From NCBI GenBank assembly GCA_017794945.1, contig CP051239.1:2904692-2968691 (forward strand): a stretch of 64,000 nucleotides of DNA. Direction: 5' to 3'. A program made the position numbers and the translations under genes. Shown one piece after another: positions 45,804 through 58,049 of the stretch. Origin of the DNA: Alcanivorax sp. Lineage in GTDB: Bacteria > Pseudomonadota > Gammaproteobacteria > Pseudomonadales > Alcanivoracaceae. The notes below the pieces were generated by a model, which saw nothing but the letters and a program-made list of their open reading frames with translations, ran no database searches and was not told where the DNA came from. The number at the start of each line of letters is the position of its first letter. Position 1 is the stretch's first letter.

Positions 45804-47042
45804 GTGACACGACGTCGAGTAGTGATAACCGGTCTGGGAATGTTGAGCCCTCTGGGCACCGACGTGGCCAGTACCTGGGAGGGCATTCTGGCCGGTCGTA
45901 GCGGTATCCGCCAGATCGACCATTTCGACACGGAGAACTTCTCCACCAAGTTCGCCGGGCTGGTGCCGGACTTTGCCATGGACGAGTATTTGTCCGGCAA
46001 GGAAGCGCGCAAGATGGATGTCTTCGTGCAGTACGGCATGGTCGCGGCGATTCAGGCCCTGCGTGACGCCGGCCTGGAAACGGATAAGGAAAACGGCGAG
46101 CGCATCGGCGTCGCCATCGGCTCTGGCATCGGCGGGTTGACCAACATCGAGGAAAATCATCAGAAGCTGATGGATTCCGGCCCGCGCAAGCTGTCGCCGT
46201 TTTTCGTGCCCAGCACCATCATCAACATGATCGCCGGTAATCTGGCCATCATGTACGGCTTCAAGGGCCCCAACTTCGCCACCGTGACGGCCTGCACCAC
46301 CGGCACCCACAACATTGGCTTCGCGGCCCAGCAGATCCAGTTGGGCACCGCCGATGTGATGATCGCCGGCGGCGCGGAGAAGGGCTCCACGCCGCTGGGC
46401 ATGGGCGGGTTCGCCGCCGCCCGGGCGCTGTCCACCCGTAATGACGATCCCACGGCCGCCAGCCGGCCCTGGGACCGGGACCGCGACGGCTTCGTGCTCG
46501 CCGACGGCGCCGGCGCCGTGGTGCTCGAGGAGTACGAGCGCGCCAAGGCCCGCGGCGCCACCATCTACGGTGAGCTGATCGGCTACGGCATGAGCGACGA
46601 CGCCTACCACATGACCGCGCCGTCCGAAGATGGGGCGGGGGCCGCTCTCGCCATGGGCAACGCGATCCGCGACGCCGGCATCGATCCGTCGGAAGTGGGT
46701 TACGTGAACGCCCACGCCACCTCCACCAAGGTGGGCGATTTGATCGAGATCCACGCGGTCAAGAAGGTGTTCGGCGACCACGCGCCGAAGCTGGCGATGA
46801 GTTCCACCAAATCGATGGTCGGTCATCTGTTGGGCGCGGCCGGGGCGGTGGAGGCGATCTTCACGCTGCTGGCCATGCGCGATTCGGTGGCGCCGCCGAC
46901 CATCAACCTGGACAACCCGGACGAGGGCTGTGATCTGGACCTGGTGGCCAACCAGGCCCAGCAGCGCACCATCGACGTGGCCTTGTCCAATTCGTTCGGG
47001 TTCGGCGGCACCAACGGGTCGCTGCTGTTCCGCAAGGTGTGA
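45804..47042 (+). CDS. fabF: 3-oxoacyl-ACP synthase II
   Basis: The 412-residue condensing enzyme (GTG start) has the catalytic Cys in '[20 protein letters not shown]' near residue 163, His in '[13 protein letters not shown]' and His in '[20 protein letters not shown]'. It elongates acyl-ACP and is needed for normal unsaturated fatty-acid content. The GTG follows GGAGGAG; an ATG nine codons upstream lies within the terminator and lacks a site. The active-site context 'ACTTGT' has Thr where most FabF proteins have Ala, a mild difference. Confidence 0.95.
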   Translation: MTRRRVVITGLGMLSPLGTDVASTWEGILAGRSGIRQIDHFDTENFSTKFAGLVPDFAMDEYLSGKEARKMDVFVQYGMVAAIQALRDAGLETDKENGERIGVAIGSGIGGLTNIEENHQKLMDSGPRKLSPFFVPSTIINMIAGNLAIMYGFKGPNFATVTACTTGTHNIGFAAQQIQLGTADVMIAGGAEKGSTPLGMGGFAAARALSTRNDDPTAASRPWDRDRDGFVLADGAGAVVLEEYERAKARGATIYGELIGYGMSDDAYHMTAPSEDGAGAALAMGNAIRDAGIDPSEVGYVNAHATSTKVGDLIEIHAVKKVFGDHAPKLAMSSTKSMVGHLLGAAGAVEAIFTLLAMRDSVAPPTINLDNPDEGCDLDLVANQAQQRTIDVALSNSFGFGGTNGSLLFRKV

Positions 47043-47833
47043 GCGGCGCGCCCGCCGTCAACGACCGGGGCCTCGCCTATGGCGACGGCCTGTTCGAAAC
47101 CGTGCGGGCCACGGCGGACGGCCGGGCACCGCTGTGGCCGCGCCACCGGGCGCGGCTGCTCGACGGCGCCGCCCGGTTACGGATTCCGGTGGCGCCGGAC
47201 GCCCTGGACCGCTGCCTGGCCGACACCCTGACCGCCGCGCCGCCCGGCACCGGTCTGATCAAGCTGATTCTCACCCGGGGCCCGGGCGGTCGCGGGTACC
47301 TGCCGCCGTCGCACCCGACGCCTTCCCTGTTCGCTCAACACGGCACTCTGCCGCACTGGCCGCCGCTGCTGCGTCGCGACGGCATTGAAACCGGCCTGTG
47401 CAGCGAGCCCCTGGAGCGCGACCCGCTGGCGGGTCTCAAGCACCTTAACCGGCTGCCCCAGGTGCTGGCCCGCATGGAAGTGGCCCGCCGGGGCTGGCAC
47501 GAGGGCCTGCTGCTGGATCGGCGCGGCTGCCCGCTGGAAGCCACCGCCATGAATCTGTTCGCGCTGTTTGGCGACACCCTGTGGACGCCCGCCCTGGACG
47601 CCGCCGGGGTGGCCGGCGTGGGGCGCGCCTGGTTGCTGGCGCGGGCCCGCGAGCAGGGCCGCCCGGTGCAGGTGCGACCGCGCCCGTTGTCACATCTGCG
47701 CACCGCCGACAGCGTTTTTCTGATCAACAGTGTTGTCGGGGTGCTGCCGGTGCGTAAACTGGCGCAATGGGTCTGGCCGGTCACCGCGCCGGTGCGACAA
47801 TTCCAAGAAGACTTCGAGGTTCTTTTTTCATAG
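47039..47833 (+). CDS. pabC: Aminodeoxychorismate lyase
   Basis: The 264-residue PLP enzyme has '[19 protein letters not shown]', lysine in '[18 protein letters not shown]' (PLP Schiff base) and the '[20 protein letters not shown]' segment of fold-type IV lyases. It forms p-aminobenzoate for folate. The GTG start overlaps the fabF stop by four bases (GTGA), and the gene precedes mltG without a gap, as in E. coli and Pseudomonas. Confidence 0.92.
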   Translation: MSGAPAVNDRGLAYGDGLFETVRATADGRAPLWPRHRARLLDGAARLRIPVAPDALDRCLADTLTAAPPGTGLIKLILTRGPGGRGYLPPSHPTPSLFAQHGTLPHWPPLLRRDGIETGLCSEPLERDPLAGLKHLNRLPQVLARMEVARRGWHEGLLLDRRGCPLEATAMNLFALFGDTLWTPALDAAGVAGVGRAWLLARAREQGRPVQVRPRPLSHLRTADSVFLINSVVGVLPVRKLAQWVWPVTAPVRQFQEDFEVLFS

Positions 47834-50537
<2,704 letters not shown>

Positions 50538-50584
50538 TCTTCTGAAATCATTATTCTAAAAGGTTTGTCAGGGGGAGCGATCGC

Positions 50585-50932
50585 ATGAAAATGCCCGGAG
50601 GCCGCAGCGGCATTCTGTCATTGAGTATCAAGGACAAGGCGGCCCTGTATTCGGCTTACATGCCCTTCGTTACCAACGGCGGTCTGTTCGTCGCCACCGA
50701 CAAGAACTACAAGCTGGGCGAGGAAATCTTCCTGCTGCTCAATATCATGGACGAGCCGGAAAAAATTCCGGTGGCCGGCAAGGTGGTGTGGATCACCCCC
50801 CAGGGCGCCCAGGGCAACCGCAGCGCCGGGATCGGGGTGCAGTTTTCCGACCAGGACGACACCGCCCGCCGCACCATCGAGAACCACCTGGCCGGCTCTC
50901 TGCAATCGGACCGCCCCACCCACACCATGTAG
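50585..50932 (+). CDS. pilZ: PilZ type IV pilus biogenesis protein
   Basis: The 115-residue protein contains 'GILSLSIKDKAALYSAYMPF', 'NGGLFVATDKNYKLGEEIFL', 'PVAGKVVWITPQGAQGNRSA' and ends 'SDRPTHTM', closely resembling P. aeruginosa PilZ. The N-terminal RxxxR motif that binds c-di-GMP in most PilZ domains is absent, as in that protein, which acts by contacting PilB and FimX-type partners. Position between holB and tatD is the same as in P. aeruginosa. It suggests this organism makes type IV pili; comEC adds to that view. Confidence 0.94.
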   Translation: MKMPGGRSGILSLSIKDKAALYSAYMPFVTNGGLFVATDKNYKLGEEIFLLLNIMDEPEKIPVAGKVVWITPQGAQGNRSAGIGVQFSDQDDTARRTIENHLAGSLQSDRPTHTM

Positions 50933-50998
50933 CGTTCGCGGTCGCTCCCCGCTACCCTTGCGGTTTTCCCGCTATCTGCGACAGGAGCCGAACCGTTG

Positions 50999-51805
50999 AT
51001 GTCCGACACCGCTGTTGATCGTCCCGATCTGGTGGATTCCCACTGCCACCTGGACCGTCTTAATCTGGATGCCTACGACGGTGATTTCGACGCCATGATG
51101 GCCGCCACCCGCGCCGATGGCATCCGCCATATGCTGTGCATCGGTGTCGATCTGGAAACCTTTCCGCGGGTCCGCGAGCTGGCCGAGCGCCATGCCGATG
51201 TGCACGCCACCGTGGGCGTTCATCCGCTCTACAAGGAGTCCCGCGAGCCGGACGCCGATGAGCTGGTGCGCCTGGCCGACCACCCGCGGGTGGTGGCGAT
51301 CGGCGAGACCGGCCTGGACTATTTCTACGCCAAGGAGCAGCGGGACTGGCAGCGTGACCGCTTTATCGAGCATATCCGCGCCGCCCGCCGTACCGGTCTG
51401 CCGCTGATCATCCACACCCGCGGCGCCAAGGAGGACACCCTGGCGCTGTTGCGCGAGCACGGCGAAGGCGAGGTGCGCGGGGTGCTGCATTGCTTCACCG
51501 AAGACCTGGATATGGCCGAGCAGGCCATGGCGCTGGGCTTTTATATTTCCATTTCCGGCATCGTCACCTTCCGCAACGCGGAAGCGTTGCGTGACACCGT
51601 GCGTCAGGTGCCGCTGGAGCGCCTGTTGATCGAAACCGACGCCCCCTGGCTGGCGCCGGTGCCGTACCGCGGCAAGCCCAACGAACCCCGTTACGTGGCC
51701 CAGGTGGCCGAATGCGTGGCGGAACTCAAAGGGATCCCGGTGGCCGAGCTGGCGGCGCGGACCCGGGACAATTTCTACTCCCTGTTCAGCAAGGCGGCGC
51801 GATGA
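50999..51805 (+). CDS. tatD: TatD-family metal-dependent DNase
   Basis: The 268-residue protein has 'LVDSHCHLDRLNLDAYDG' (HxH metal motif), 'HATVGVHPL', Glu in 'VAIGETGLDYFYAKEQRDWQ', His in 'PLIIHTRGAKEDTLALL' and Asp in 'LLIETDAPWLAPVPYRGKPN'. This is a complete TatD active site (YcfH-like), a 3'-5' DNase. The ATG is used here; a TTG one codon upstream has better spacing to AGGAG, so the first residue is uncertain. The stop overlaps the rmuC start (ATGA). Confidence 0.92.
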   Translation: MSDTAVDRPDLVDSHCHLDRLNLDAYDGDFDAMMAATRADGIRHMLCIGVDLETFPRVRELAERHADVHATVGVHPLYKESREPDADELVRLADHPRVVAIGETGLDYFYAKEQRDWQRDRFIEHIRAARRTGLPLIIHTRGAKEDTLALLREHGEGEVRGVLHCFTEDLDMAEQAMALGFYISISGIVTFRNAEALRDTVRQVPLERLLIETDAPWLAPVPYRGKPNEPRYVAQVAECVAELKGIPVAELAARTRDNFYSLFSKAAR

Positions 51806-53169
51806 ACGATTTGACCGTATGGATTCTCACCGGCGCGTTGTCGGCGGCGGTGACCGCCCTGATCGCGCTGCTGATCACGCGCGGTGCCTTGAACCGTCTG
51901 CGCGGCGAACGGGATCAGGCCCGTGACCGTCTCGAGGCCCTGGCCGAGGAACGCGACCGGCAGCAACAGCAGCAGGAGGAACGCCAGCGGCGTCTGGAGC
52001 AGCGGCTCCAGGAGAGCGAACAGAGCCTGGCCCAGGCGCGGGCCGATAAAGCCCGTCTGGATGAGCGGCTGGCCGGACAGCAGGACAAGCTCACCTTTCT
52101 GGAAAACAGCCGCGAACAGCTGCGTCAGGAATTCGAAAACCTGTCCGCCAAAATCTTCGAGCAACGCAGCAAACAGTTCGAGGAGAAAAACCGGGAAGGG
52201 CTGGACGGTTTGCTACGGCCGTTCCGCGAGCAGCTTTCCGAGTTCCGCCGCCGGGTCGATCAGATCCACGGCGACGACGCGCGCGCCCAGGCGGCGCTCA
52301 CCGAACAGCTGCAAAACCTGAAAAGTCTCAATCAGCAGATGCACCAGGACGCCCGCAACCTCACCGATGCCCTCAAGGGCCAGGTGAAAACCCAGGGCAA
52401 CTGGGGCGAGATGATCCTGGAGCGGGTGCTGGAAAGCTCCGGGCTCACCAAGGGCCGCGAATACGACACCCAGGTGGCGCTGAAAGGGGAGAGTGGCGAG
52501 CGGCGCCTGCCGGACGCCATCGTCCATCTGCCCGAGGACAAGGACGTGGTGATCGACGCCAAGGTGTCGCTGGTGGCCTACGAACGCTATGTGTCCGCCG
52601 AGGACGACGAGCAGCGCGGCCTGGCCCGCGAGCAGCACCTCAGCTCCCTGCGCGCCCATATCAAGGGGCTGGACGCCAAGAATTACGCCGGCCTGGAAGG
52701 AGTGCGCAGCCTCGATTTCGTGCTGCTGTTCATCCCCGTGGAAGGGGCCTTCATGACCGCCATGGAATCGGACCCGGGACTCTACACCGAGGCCTACGAG
52801 CGCAATATCGTGCTGGTCAGTCCGACCACGCTGCTGGTTACCCTGCGCACGATTCAGAACATCTGGCGTTACGAGTACCAGAACCGCAACGCGCTGGACA
52901 TCGCCAGCCGCGCCGGCCGCATCTGCGACCAGGTGTCACTGGTGGCGGAGTCGCTGTCCGACGTGGGCGACAAGATCGACAAGGCGCAGCAGTCCTGGGA
53001 AACCTCCTACAAACGGCTCACCGAGGGCCGTGGCAACCTTCTGGGCCAGGCCCACAAGCTGCGCGATCTGGGCGCCAAGGCACGCCGCGCTCTGCCCGCC
53101 GCCTCGGACGACGATGCGGACGAGGGCGCGGACCAGAACGGCACGCCGGAGAGCGACGACACGCCCTGA
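51802..53169 (+). CDS. rmuC: RmuC DNA recombination protein
   Basis: The 455-residue protein has an N-terminal membrane segment ('WILTGALSAAVTALIALLIT'), a long charged coiled coil (about 30-170), and the RmuC nuclease-like domain: 'GNWGEMILERVLESSGLTKG', 'DVVIDAKVSLVAYERYVSAE' (PD-(D/E)xK-type core) and 'LDFVLLFIPVEGAFMTAME'. It limits recombination at short inverted repeats, an apt point given the inverted repeats in this window. The C-terminus is acidic. It is coupled to tatD by four bases. Confidence 0.92.
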   Translation: MNDLTVWILTGALSAAVTALIALLITRGALNRLRGERDQARDRLEALAEERDRQQQQQEERQRRLEQRLQESEQSLAQARADKARLDERLAGQQDKLTFLENSREQLRQEFENLSAKIFEQRSKQFEEKNREGLDGLLRPFREQLSEFRRRVDQIHGDDARAQAALTEQLQNLKSLNQQMHQDARNLTDALKGQVKTQGNWGEMILERVLESSGLTKGREYDTQVALKGESGERRLPDAIVHLPEDKDVVIDAKVSLVAYERYVSAEDDEQRGLAREQHLSSLRAHIKGLDAKNYAGLEGVRSLDFVLLFIPVEGAFMTAMESDPGLYTEAYERNIVLVSPTTLLVTLRTIQNIWRYEYQNRNALDIASRAGRICDQVSLVAESLSDVGDKIDKAQQSWETSYKRLTEGRGNLLGQAHKLRDLGAKARRALPAASDDDADEGADQNGTPESDDTP

Positions 53170-53175
53170 GCGGGG

Positions 53176-53688
53176 TCAGTGGTCGCGCTGGTGCGCGGCC
53201 CGTTGCGCCTTTTTGATGTTCTCCTGGCGGGCCTGCTGTTGCGCCTTGGTGGGTTTGTCCTTCTCCGGCACCTTGGGGCGCGGTTTGGCCTCGAACATGT
53301 CAGCGCTGCTGTGCACCGGCGCGCTGCCCAATTGCTCCAGCACCTCGCGGACGTCGTCACTGTCGGCGATCAGTTTGCCGCCTTTCATGTGCGCCCATTC
53401 CTTGGGGATCAGCCATTTCACCGTGCCCCAGGTGCCGCTTTTGCGTTGTCCGGCCACCCGCTGGATGCCGCCCGGGTCGCCCACGTCGTGGGTGCGGAAC
53501 GTCTTGAACTGGGACTTGTTGCGCACCGCCACATGATAGTAGTCGCCGTCACTGCCACGGCCCGGCGCCTTGCGCTGGGCGCCTTCCGGCTGAGAGCGGG
53601 CGCGTTCGGATTTGCTCATATTGCGCCAGGTTTTCTGCGCCTTCTTGATGTTTTCCCGGGCGGCCTGAATCTGCTTCTGCGTTGCCAT
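53176..53688 (-). CDS. Basic uncharacterised protein with internal repeat
   Basis: The 170-residue protein is lysine-, arginine- and glutamine-rich. 'QAARENIKKAQKTWRNMS' at the N-terminus resembles 'QARQENIKKAQRAAHQ' at the C-terminus, so a short helical repeat flanks a central part with 'GDYYHVAVRNKSQFKTFRTH' and 'WGTVKWLIPKEWAHMKGGKL'. The family was not recognised. The centre suggests a small globular domain. GGAGG precedes the ATG. It meets rmuC tail to tail with six bases between. Confidence 0.7.
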   Translation of the reverse strand: MATQKQIQAARENIKKAQKTWRNMSKSERARSQPEGAQRKAPGRGSDGDYYHVAVRNKSQFKTFRTHDVGDPGGIQRVAGQRKSGTWGTVKWLIPKEWAHMKGGKLIADSDDVREVLEQLGSAPVHSSADMFEAKPRPKVPEKDKPTKAQQQARQENIKKAQRAAHQRDH

Positions 53689-53860
53689 GATGAACCTCCC
53701 TCTGGCTTGCATTGTCCTTAACGGTTTGGATTCATCCTGCGACTTTCGGTGCCTGGAAACAGGGGCGCGCGGCGGAATTTGTCATGCTTTTACGTTTTTT
53801 CGCCGTTCCGTGGCGGCCACATCAGGTAGCGTTGAGGTTCATCGTAAAAAGGAGAGTACG

Positions 53861-55525
53861 ATGGCCGACGGCACCACCGGACCGGGCCGGTTTATTGGTC
53901 CCGTGATCGCCGCTGTCATGTGCCTTGGCGGCGGTGTTGCGTTGTTTTTCGATCCCGCCTCGCCGTGGCTGTGGTTATTGACACTGACGGGCCTGGCGTT
54001 GCTGGGGCAGGGGCTGCGCGATCTGCTGCAGCGTCGCCACACGCTGCTGCGCAACTATCCGCTGCTGGCCCATTTTCGCTGGTTTTTTGAATTTCTGAGA
54101 CCGTTTCTACGCCAGTACATTGTCGAGAACGACCGCGAGGGCCGGCCCTATAACCGGGACATGCGCTCGTTGATTTACGAGCGCGCCAAGGATCAGGTGG
54201 ACGCCAAGCCGTTCGGCAGCGATCTGGACGCCTACGACAACGAATTCCAGGTGGTGACCCATTCCATGGCGCCGCGTCCCAAACCGGACACCGAATTCCG
54301 GGTACGGGTGGGCGCCGGTACCTGCGCGCGCCCCTTCGACGTGTCACTGCTCAACGTTTCCGCAATGAGTTTCGGCTCGCTGAGCGGCCCGGCGGTGGAG
54401 GCCCTGAATCTGGGTGCCCGGCGCGGCGGCTTCTACCAGGACACCGGAGAAGGCGGTATCAGCCCCTACCATGTGCGTCACGGGGGAGACCTGGTCTGGG
54501 AAATCGGCAGCGGCTACTTCGGCTGCCGGGACCGGGATGGCTATTTTGATCGCGCGCTGTTTCGCGAGCAGGCTAACCGGGATTCGGTGCGCATGGTCGA
54601 AATCAAACTCAGCCAAGGCGCGAAACCGGGCCACGGCGGTTTGCTTCCGGCGGCCAAGATCACCGAGGAAATCGCCCGCACCCGCAAGATTCCGGTGGCT
54701 CAGGACTGCCTTTCCCCGGCCTATCACACGGCGTTTTCCACGCCCCGGGAGCTGCTCGAGTTCGCGGCCTCCCTGCGCGCGGATTCCGGCGGCAAACCGG
54801 TGGGCATTAAATTGTGCGTGGGCCACCCATGGGAAGTCTTCGCCCTGTGCAAAGCCATGCTGGATTCCGGCATCCGTCTTGATTTCATTGTCGTGGACGG
54901 CGCCGAGGGGGGCACTGGCGCGGCGCCCGAGGAATTCTCCGACCATGTCGGCATGCCGTTGCGCGAAGGGCTATTGTTGGTGCGCAACGCTTTGGTGGGT
55001 ACCGGCCTGCGTTCGGACATTCGGCTGGCGGCCAGCGGCAAGGTGTACAGCGCCTACACCATGGCCGCCAACCTGGCGCTGGGTGCGGACTGGTGCAACG
55101 CCGCCCGGGCGTTCATGTTGTCGCTGGGCTGTGTGCAGACTAAAAGTTGCCATAACGATCTGTGCCCCACCGGGGTGGCGACGCAGAACCCCAACCGGCA
55201 GCGCGGTCTGGTGATCGCCGACAAGGCGCCCCGGGTGACCAATTTTCAGCGCCACACTCTGGACCACCTGGCGGACCTGGTGGCCGCCGCCGGACTCGAC
55301 CATCCCGGTGAGCTGCTGCCGCACCATCTGTTGCATCGGCGCAGCGCCACGGAACTGATCGGCCTGGATAAGATGTATCCGTTTCTGCGTTCCGGTGAGC
55401 TGCTCGAGAATCCGGCCGCCACGCCTTACCAGGAATGGTGGGACGCCGCCGACCCGGACAGCTTCAAGCCGCGCCATCTGGTCGGGCCGGACCACCACCG
55501 CGGCGCCCGGGTAACACCGGGCTGA
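53861..55525 (+). CDS. Membrane-anchored FMN-binding glutamate-synthase-like protein
   Basis: The 554-residue protein has two N-terminal membrane segments (about 12-30 and 37-52) and then the FMN TIM-barrel domain of glutamate synthase: 'NVSAMSFGSLSGPAVEALNL', 'IKLSQGAKPGHGGLLPAAKI', 'DFIVVDGAEGGTGAAPEEFS'. The cluster 'CVQTKSCHNDLCPTGVATQN' supplies three cysteines for a 3Fe-4S centre. No amidotransferase domain or small subunit is adjacent, so it is not a complete glutamate synthase. These stand-alone forms are of unknown substrate. AAAGGAGAG precedes the ATG. Confidence 0.87.
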   Translation: MADGTTGPGRFIGPVIAAVMCLGGGVALFFDPASPWLWLLTLTGLALLGQGLRDLLQRRHTLLRNYPLLAHFRWFFEFLRPFLRQYIVENDREGRPYNRDMRSLIYERAKDQVDAKPFGSDLDAYDNEFQVVTHSMAPRPKPDTEFRVRVGAGTCARPFDVSLLNVSAMSFGSLSGPAVEALNLGARRGGFYQDTGEGGISPYHVRHGGDLVWEIGSGYFGCRDRDGYFDRALFREQANRDSVRMVEIKLSQGAKPGHGGLLPAAKITEEIARTRKIPVAQDCLSPAYHTAFSTPRELLEFAASLRADSGGKPVGIKLCVGHPWEVFALCKAMLDSGIRLDFIVVDGAEGGTGAAPEEFSDHVGMPLREGLLLVRNALVGTGLRSDIRLAASGKVYSAYTMAANLALGADWCNAARAFMLSLGCVQTKSCHNDLCPTGVATQNPNRQRGLVIADKAPRVTNFQRHTLDHLADLVAAAGLDHPGELLPHHLLHRRSATELIGLDKMYPFLRSGELLENPAATPYQEWWDAADPDSFKPRHLVGPDHHRGARVTPG

Positions 55526-55538
55526 TCGCCGGGCCGCG

Positions 55539-55820
55539 CTAGCGGGTGAGGAAATCGGCGAAGGTGAGCACGAACAGGAACATGATCCAGAGAAGGCTCA
55601 TCACCGCCACAACCTGTACCAGTGCGCTGCTTTGCCTGAGCCGCATGAAGGAAGTGGCGATCACCACCACCATCACGGCGGCCACCGAAAGCCGAATCGG
55701 TATCGCCAGCCCGCCAGCGTCGATCAGCGTGCCTGCCATGTTCGCACCCAGTAAACCGAGCAGCAGAACATAGAGGCCGACAAAGCGGTGGCGAACCCGG
55801 GTTTTGTTATCGTCGGTCAT
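55539..55820 (-). CDS. Cytochrome c oxidase subunit IV-like protein
   Basis: The 93-residue protein has three membrane segments ('YVLLLGLLGANMAGTL', 'LSVAAVMVVVIATSFMRL', 'VVAVMSLLWIMFLFVLTFAD'). This is the layout of prokaryotic subunit IV (CyoD/CtaF type), and 'MRLRQSSALVQVVAVMSLLW' resembles the family motif. It is the last gene of the ACIII-oxidase operon, eight bases after subunit III. It probably stabilises subunit I. Confidence 0.78.
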   Translation of the reverse strand: MTDDNKTRVRHRFVGLYVLLLGLLGANMAGTLIDAGGLAIPIRLSVAAVMVVVIATSFMRLRQSSALVQVVAVMSLLWIMFLFVLTFADFLTR

Positions 55821-55828
55821 GGCGCCCC

Positions 55829-56488
55829 CTAACGGCCAAGCAAATAAAGACTGCAGTACACCAGCACCCAGACGATATCCACGAACGCCCAGTAGAGGCC
55901 CGCGATGCGAACCTGGCGAGCGACTCGCGCACTTTCGCGCCAGCGATAGGTCAGCACCAGCATGACCAGGAGCACCATCAGACCGATGATCATATGCAGC
56001 GCATGCAGGCCGGTGATCGCGAAATAGAAGTTATAGAACAACATGGCGTTGTGCGGGTCAGGCCCGGAGAAGGCGAACGGCTGATCCAGGAAGGGGATCA
56101 GGCCGGCCCGATATTCCATGTAGTACTCGTAGCTTTTCAGGCACAGAAAAGCCACGCCCAGGGCGATGGTGGCGCTCAGCCAACACAGGGTGAGCCGTCG
56201 CCGGTGTTCTTCCGCGGCTTGCTCGGCGAGCGCCACCGCCAGACCGCTGGTCAGCAGAATCACGCTGTTGATGCCGGCCAGCAGCCAGTGCAGCTCCCGG
56301 GCCGCCGCCGAGAAGGTGTCGTAATACTGATGGTAGTACACCGCCAGTGCCAGGAAGGCACCGGAGAACAGCAGCGCCTCGGTGACCAGGAACAGCCACA
56401 TGCCCAGCAGGTCGGCGTCGAATTGCTGCTCCAGCGTCTCGAACTGATGGGCAACGATCACCGTGGTTTGGTTATTGGGGCGTGTCAT
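55829..56488 (-). CDS. ctaE: Haem-copper oxidase subunit III
   Basis: The 219-residue protein has about five membrane segments. '[20 protein letters not shown]' with the conserved Glu, and '[20 protein letters not shown]' with '[19 protein letters not shown]' at the end, are the standard subunit III blocks. It lacks the first two helices of the seven-helix form, as is usual in caa3-type enzymes with the five-helix form. The ATG lies 17 bases inside the ctaD 3' end. Confidence 0.92.
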   Translation of the reverse strand: MTRPNNQTTVIVAHQFETLEQQFDADLLGMWLFLVTEALLFSGAFLALAVYYHQYYDTFSAAARELHWLLAGINSVILLTSGLAVALAEQAAEEHRRRLTLCWLSATIALGVAFLCLKSYEYYMEYRAGLIPFLDQPFAFSGPDPHNAMLFYNFYFAITGLHALHMIIGLMVLLVMLVLTYRWRESARVARQVRIAGLYWAFVDIVWVLVYCSLYLLGR

Positions 56489-58049
56489 AGGCGTACGCCT
56501 CGCTGTCGACCCGGGGAACGGTGGCGAAATTCTCTTTCGGCGGCGGTGAAGCCACCGTCCATTCCAGACCCCGGGCGTCCCAGGGGTTGCCGCTGGCGCG
56601 GGCGCCGTAGCGCAACGACCAGATCAGATACAGCAGCGGCAACAGATAGCCCACCGCCAGCATGCCGGCACCAGCGGAGGAAAACACATTCAATAACTGA
56701 AATTCCTCCGCGTAGGCGTGGTAGCGGCGCGGCATGCCGGCCCAGCCGAGGATAAACTGCGGGAAAAACGTCAGGTTGAAGCCGGCGAACACGATAATCG
56801 CCGACACCCGAGCCCATATCTCCGGGTACAGGCGCCCGGTGATTTTCGGCCACCAGAAATGCAGCCCCGCCATGTAGGCCGAAACCATGCCGCCGACCAT
56901 GATGTAGTGGAAATGCGCCACCACGAAGTAGGTGTCGTGCATCTGGATGTCCAGGGCCAGCGTGGCCACGAACACCCCGGTGAGTCCACCGATTAGAAAC
57001 AAACCGATAAAGCTGAGCGCGAACAGCATCGGCGCGTCGAAACGAATGTGGCCCTTATAGAGCGTGGCCAGCCAATTGAAGATCTTCAGCGCCGAGGGCA
57101 CCGACACCAGGAAGCTGAGCAGGGAAAACGCCACCCCGGCGTAAATCGACTGGCCGGAAACGAACATATGGTGCCCCCATACCAGAAAGCCGAACAACGC
57201 GATGGCGAGGATGGAAAACGCCATCACCTTGTAACCGAAAATCCGTTTATGGGCGAAGCAGGCGATGACCTCGCTGACCACGCCCATCGCCGGTAACAGC
57301 ATGATGTAGACCGCCGGATGGGAGTAGAACCAGAATAAATGCTCGAACAGTATCGGGTCACCCCCAAGCGCTGGATCAAAGATGCCGATGCCAAAGGCCC
57401 GCTCCACGCCCAGCAATACCAGGGTGATCGACAGCACCGGCGTGGCCAGCACCATGATCAGACTGGTGGCGTACTGCGCCCAGACGAACAACGGCAGGCG
57501 GAACCAGGTGAGGCCCGGCGCCCGCATCTTATGGGTGGTAACGATGAAGTTGATGCCGGTAAGGATCGACGAGAAGCCGACGATGAATACACCGGTGGCG
57601 GCGGCCAGCACCGCGCCGTTGGAAAACATGGTGCTGTAGGGGGTGTAGAAGGTCCAGCCGGTGTCGATACCGCCGGCGATCACCGCGGTGAGCGTGAACA
57701 GGCCGCCGAGAATAAACACATACCAGCTCATCAGGTTGAGACGCGGGAACGCCATGTCTCGGGCGCCGAGCATCAACGGCAGCAGGAAGTTGCCCATGGT
57801 GGCGGGGATCGAGGGAATCAGGAAGAACCACACCATGACGATGCCGTGCAGGGAAAACATCTGGTTGTAGGCGTCGCTGGAGAGCAGGTCCCCGGCCGGG
57901 GTGATCAGCTCCAGACGCACCAGGGTGGCGGCGGCCCCGCCGAGAAAGAAAAACCCGGTGATACTGATGAAATAGAGCCAGGCGACGCGCTTGTGATCCA
58001 GCGTTAGCAGCCAGCTTTTTAGTCCGTAACCGGCGTTCAGATAATTCAT
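56472..58049 (-). CDS. ctaD: Cytochrome c oxidase subunit I, A2 type
   Basis: The 525-residue protein has twelve membrane segments. Haem and copper ligands are in '[20 protein letters not shown]' (His), '[18 protein letters not shown]' (CuB His and Tyr), 'LVWGHHMF' (two His) and '[17 protein letters not shown]' (two His). In the fourth block, Glu of the D channel is replaced: 'YSHPAVY' has the Tyr-Ser motif that marks A2-type oxidases. It reduces oxygen to water and pumps protons. It overlaps the end of ctaC (ATGA). The frame is open far upstream through ctaC, but this is not a fusion. Confidence 0.95.
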   Translation of the reverse strand: MNYLNAGYGLKSWLLTLDHKRVAWLYFISITGFFFLGGAAATLVRLELITPAGDLLSSDAYNQMFSLHGIVMVWFFLIPSIPATMGNFLLPLMLGARDMAFPRLNLMSWYVFILGGLFTLTAVIAGGIDTGWTFYTPYSTMFSNGAVLAAATGVFIVGFSSILTGINFIVTTHKMRAPGLTWFRLPLFVWAQYATSLIMVLATPVLSITLVLLGVERAFGIGIFDPALGGDPILFEHLFWFYSHPAVYIMLLPAMGVVSEVIACFAHKRIFGYKVMAFSILAIALFGFLVWGHHMFVSGQSIYAGVAFSLLSFLVSVPSALKIFNWLATLYKGHIRFDAPMLFALSFIGLFLIGGLTGVFVATLALDIQMHDTYFVVAHFHYIMVGGMVSAYMAGLHFWWPKITGRLYPEIWARVSAIIVFAGFNLTFFPQFILGWAGMPRRYHAYAEEFQLLNVFSSAGAGMLAVGYLLPLLYLIWSLRYGARASGNPWDARGLEWTVASPPPKENFATVPRVDSEAYAYDTPQ

